Shown here: one piece after another, positions 62,741 through 64,000 of the stretch
Numbering within the stretch: the first letter of the stretch is position 1
Layout of the letters: every line of letters starts with the position of its first letter
Assembly: GCF_007923255.1 (NCBI RefSeq)
Contig: NZ_VOHJ01000013.1
Coordinates: forward strand, 1 to 64,000
Source: Vulcaniibacterium thermophilum
GTDB lineage: Bacteria > Pseudomonadota > Gammaproteobacteria > Xanthomonadales > Xanthomonadaceae
Length of the DNA stretch: 64,000 nucleotides
Direction: 5' to 3'
Program-made: the position numbers and the translations under genes
Notes under the pieces: model-generated
Seen by the model: the letters and a program-made list of their open reading frames with translations, nothing else
Databases searched by the model: none
Told to the model about the DNA's origin: nothing

Positions 62741-64000
62741 TTGGCGAACGCTCGCGCCGCACACAGGCCGGCCGTCGCGCCGCTCCGCTTCGGAACGGCG
62801 CTGTTCGCCATGGTGCTGCTGGTGTTCGCGCTCGCCCAGGCGGCGCCTTCCGCCACGCCGCTGCGCGTGGTGTACGCGGGCGACGCGGGCTACCCGCCGT
62901 TCGACTTCGTCGACGAGCGCGGACGTGCGACCGGTTTCGACGTCGAGTTGTTCCGCGCGGTCGCCGCGCATGCGGGCCTCGATGTCGACTACCGCCTGGG
63001 CCCGTGGGAGTCGGTGATCGCCGACCTGCACGCGCGCCGCGTCGACGTCGTGCCGATGCTGGTGACCGAGGAGCGCGCGCGCCGGCTGCGTTTCAGCGAG
63101 CCGTTCCTGCGCAGCTACCACCTGGTGTTCGGACGCCGCGGGAGCGCTCACGTGGCGGATCTGCAGGCGCTCGCGGGCCATCGCGTGGCGGCGCAGATCG
63201 CGGGCGTGGCCTGGGAAGAGCTACGCCGCACGCGGGGTGTGCGCATCGTGCCGGTCGACGTCGAGGGCGACGCGCTGCGCGCGGTGCAGGACGGCCGCGC
63301 CGACTACGCGATCGCGCCGATGTACATCGGCTACGAGGCCATCCAGCGCCACGGTCTGCGCGACGTGGTTTCGCTCAGCCCGCCGCTGCTGGAACGCGAA
63401 TACGCGTTCGCGGTGCTGCCCGACCGCCAGGCGCTGCTCGCGCGCATCAACGCCGGTCTGCATGCGGCTTCGCGCAGCGGCGAGAAGCAGCGGCTGTATC
63501 TGACCTGGCTGGCCAACCTGACGCCGCGCGAGCCGTATCTCTCCGGCCTGCGGCTCGGCATCCTGGTGGCGCTGCCGGTGCTGGCCGCGGCGATCGTGCT
63601 GCTGGTGTGGTGGCGACGGGCGCGACAGCGCGCGGCCGCCGAGGCGCTCTCGCGCGCGCAGGCGGAGGCGCGCGCCGACCATCTCGCGCTGCACGATCCG
63701 GTGACGCAACTGGCGAACCGTCATGGCCTGCGCCAGGCGCTGGAAGCGCTGATCGCGCAGGGCCGGCCGTTCGCAGCGATCCGTCTGGAGCTGCTGGAAC
63801 TGGAGCCGGTGGAGGCGATCGCCGGGCACGCCTTCGTCGAGCAGCTCCTGCACGCGCTCGCGCAGCGGCTGCGCGAGCACCACAGCGGCCCGGTGGCGCG
63901 GATCAGCGACCAAGGCTTCGTTGTCGTCTGTCTCGACCGCACCGACGCCGAGGGCGCCGAGACCGCGATGCGTGCGCTGGTGCGGCTGACCGGACGCCGC
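62741..64000 (+). CDS. periplasmic-sensor protein with degenerate GGDEF domain (partial)
   Basis: The frame runs off the window. After a signal sequence (FGTALFAMVLLVFALAQAAP) comes a periplasmic solute-binding domain of bacterial family 3 (YAGDAGYPPFDFVDERG, GFDVELFRAVAAHAGL, RVDVVPMLVTEERARRLRFS, FLRSYHLVFG, GRADYAIAPMYIGY). A transmembrane helix (LGILVALPVLAAAIVLLVWW) leads to a cytoplasmic GGDEF fold (HDPVTQLANRHGLRQAL). The position of the signature motif reads RISDQGFVVV, so diguanylate cyclase activity is unlikely. Proteins with this layout often continue into an EAL domain, which would lie beyond 64000. The start is uncertain: TTG 62741, GTG 62720 or ATG 62810 are possible. Confidence 0.8.
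   Translation, partial: MANARAAHRPAVAPLRFGTALFAMVLLVFALAQAAPSATPLRVVYAGDAGYPPFDFVDERGRATGFDVELFRAVAAHAGLDVDYRLGPWESVIADLHARRVDVVPMLVTEERARRLRFSEPFLRSYHLVFGRRGSAHVADLQALAGHRVAAQIAGVAWEELRRTRGVRIVPVDVEGDALRAVQDGRADYAIAPMYIGYEAIQRHGLRDVVSLSPPLLEREYAFAVLPDRQALLARINAGLHAASRSGEKQRLYLTWLANLTPREPYLSGLRLGILVALPVLAAAIVLLVWWRRARQRAAAEALSRAQAEARADHLALHDPVTQLANRHGLRQALEALIAQGRPFAAIRLELLELEPVEAIAGHAFVEQLLHALAQRLREHHSGPVARISDQGFVVVCLDRTDAEGAETAMRALVRLTGRR

Overview
This window is GC-rich chromosomal DNA, close to 70% GC in the genes I counted by hand. It most likely comes from a gammaproteobacterium of the Xanthomonadaceae/Rhodanobacteraceae (Lysobacter-like). The support is the gene neighbourhoods (lptM-dapF-DUF484-xerC; lptFG divergent from pepA-holC-valS; two DUF6776-type genes around a bactofilin; Ku-LigD), a Xanthomonas-style TonB receptor, and intergenic repeats built from GGGAATC-like heptamers and CCCTCCCC/GGGGAGGG palindromes. 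The taxonomic call is inference.

Layout. 1-18.1 kb is ordinary chromosome on both strands: two DsbA-type thiol oxidoreductases and an EEP nuclease; a TonB-dependent receptor; a TauE/SafE permease; a lytic transglycosylase and an NAD(P)-binding protein; the lptM-dapF-DUF484-xerC operon; a YbaN-type membrane protein; and two secreted S9 prolyl-oligopeptidase-family peptidases.

18.7-33.4 kb is a complete type I-F1 CRISPR-Cas locus read leftward: cas1, cas2-3, cas8f, cas5f, cas7f, cas6f, a 129-bp leader, then an array that I count by hand as 101 repeats and 100 spacers. The genes are tightly coupled by ATGA overlaps. The catalytic residues of Cas1, Cas2-3 and Cas6f are present. The leader has two IHF-like sites. 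It also has, directly before the first repeat, a strong intrinsic-terminator hairpin that overlaps the proximal IHF site. Several spacers are related to one another.

33.4-36 kb holds two unassigned small ORFs upstream of cas1, then a patatin-like phospholipase and a WYL-domain regulator in an overlapping pair. 36-40.5 kb is a molybdopterin oxidoreductase module (SoeA-like catalytic subunit, a 67-residue membrane protein, a 4Fe-4S subunit). Its catalytic gene carries two in-frame insertions of intergenic-type repeat DNA and has a partial duplicate of its own 5' end just upstream.

40.5-64 kb is mostly housekeeping: an SDR; DUF4031; the Ku-LigD end-joining pair; a bactofilin flanked by paralogous membrane proteins; Rnk; threonine aldolase; bacterioferritin and its ferredoxin, the latter behind a Fur-box-like promoter; RppH; elongator tRNA-Met; lptFG; pepA-holC-valS, with valS carrying two patches of lower GC and an apparent insertion; hemC and a LytTR response regulator; a carboxylesterase; and the start of a periplasmic-sensor protein with a degenerate GGDEF domain that runs off the window.

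All coordinates, counts and motif matches were read by eye. No homology search was run.
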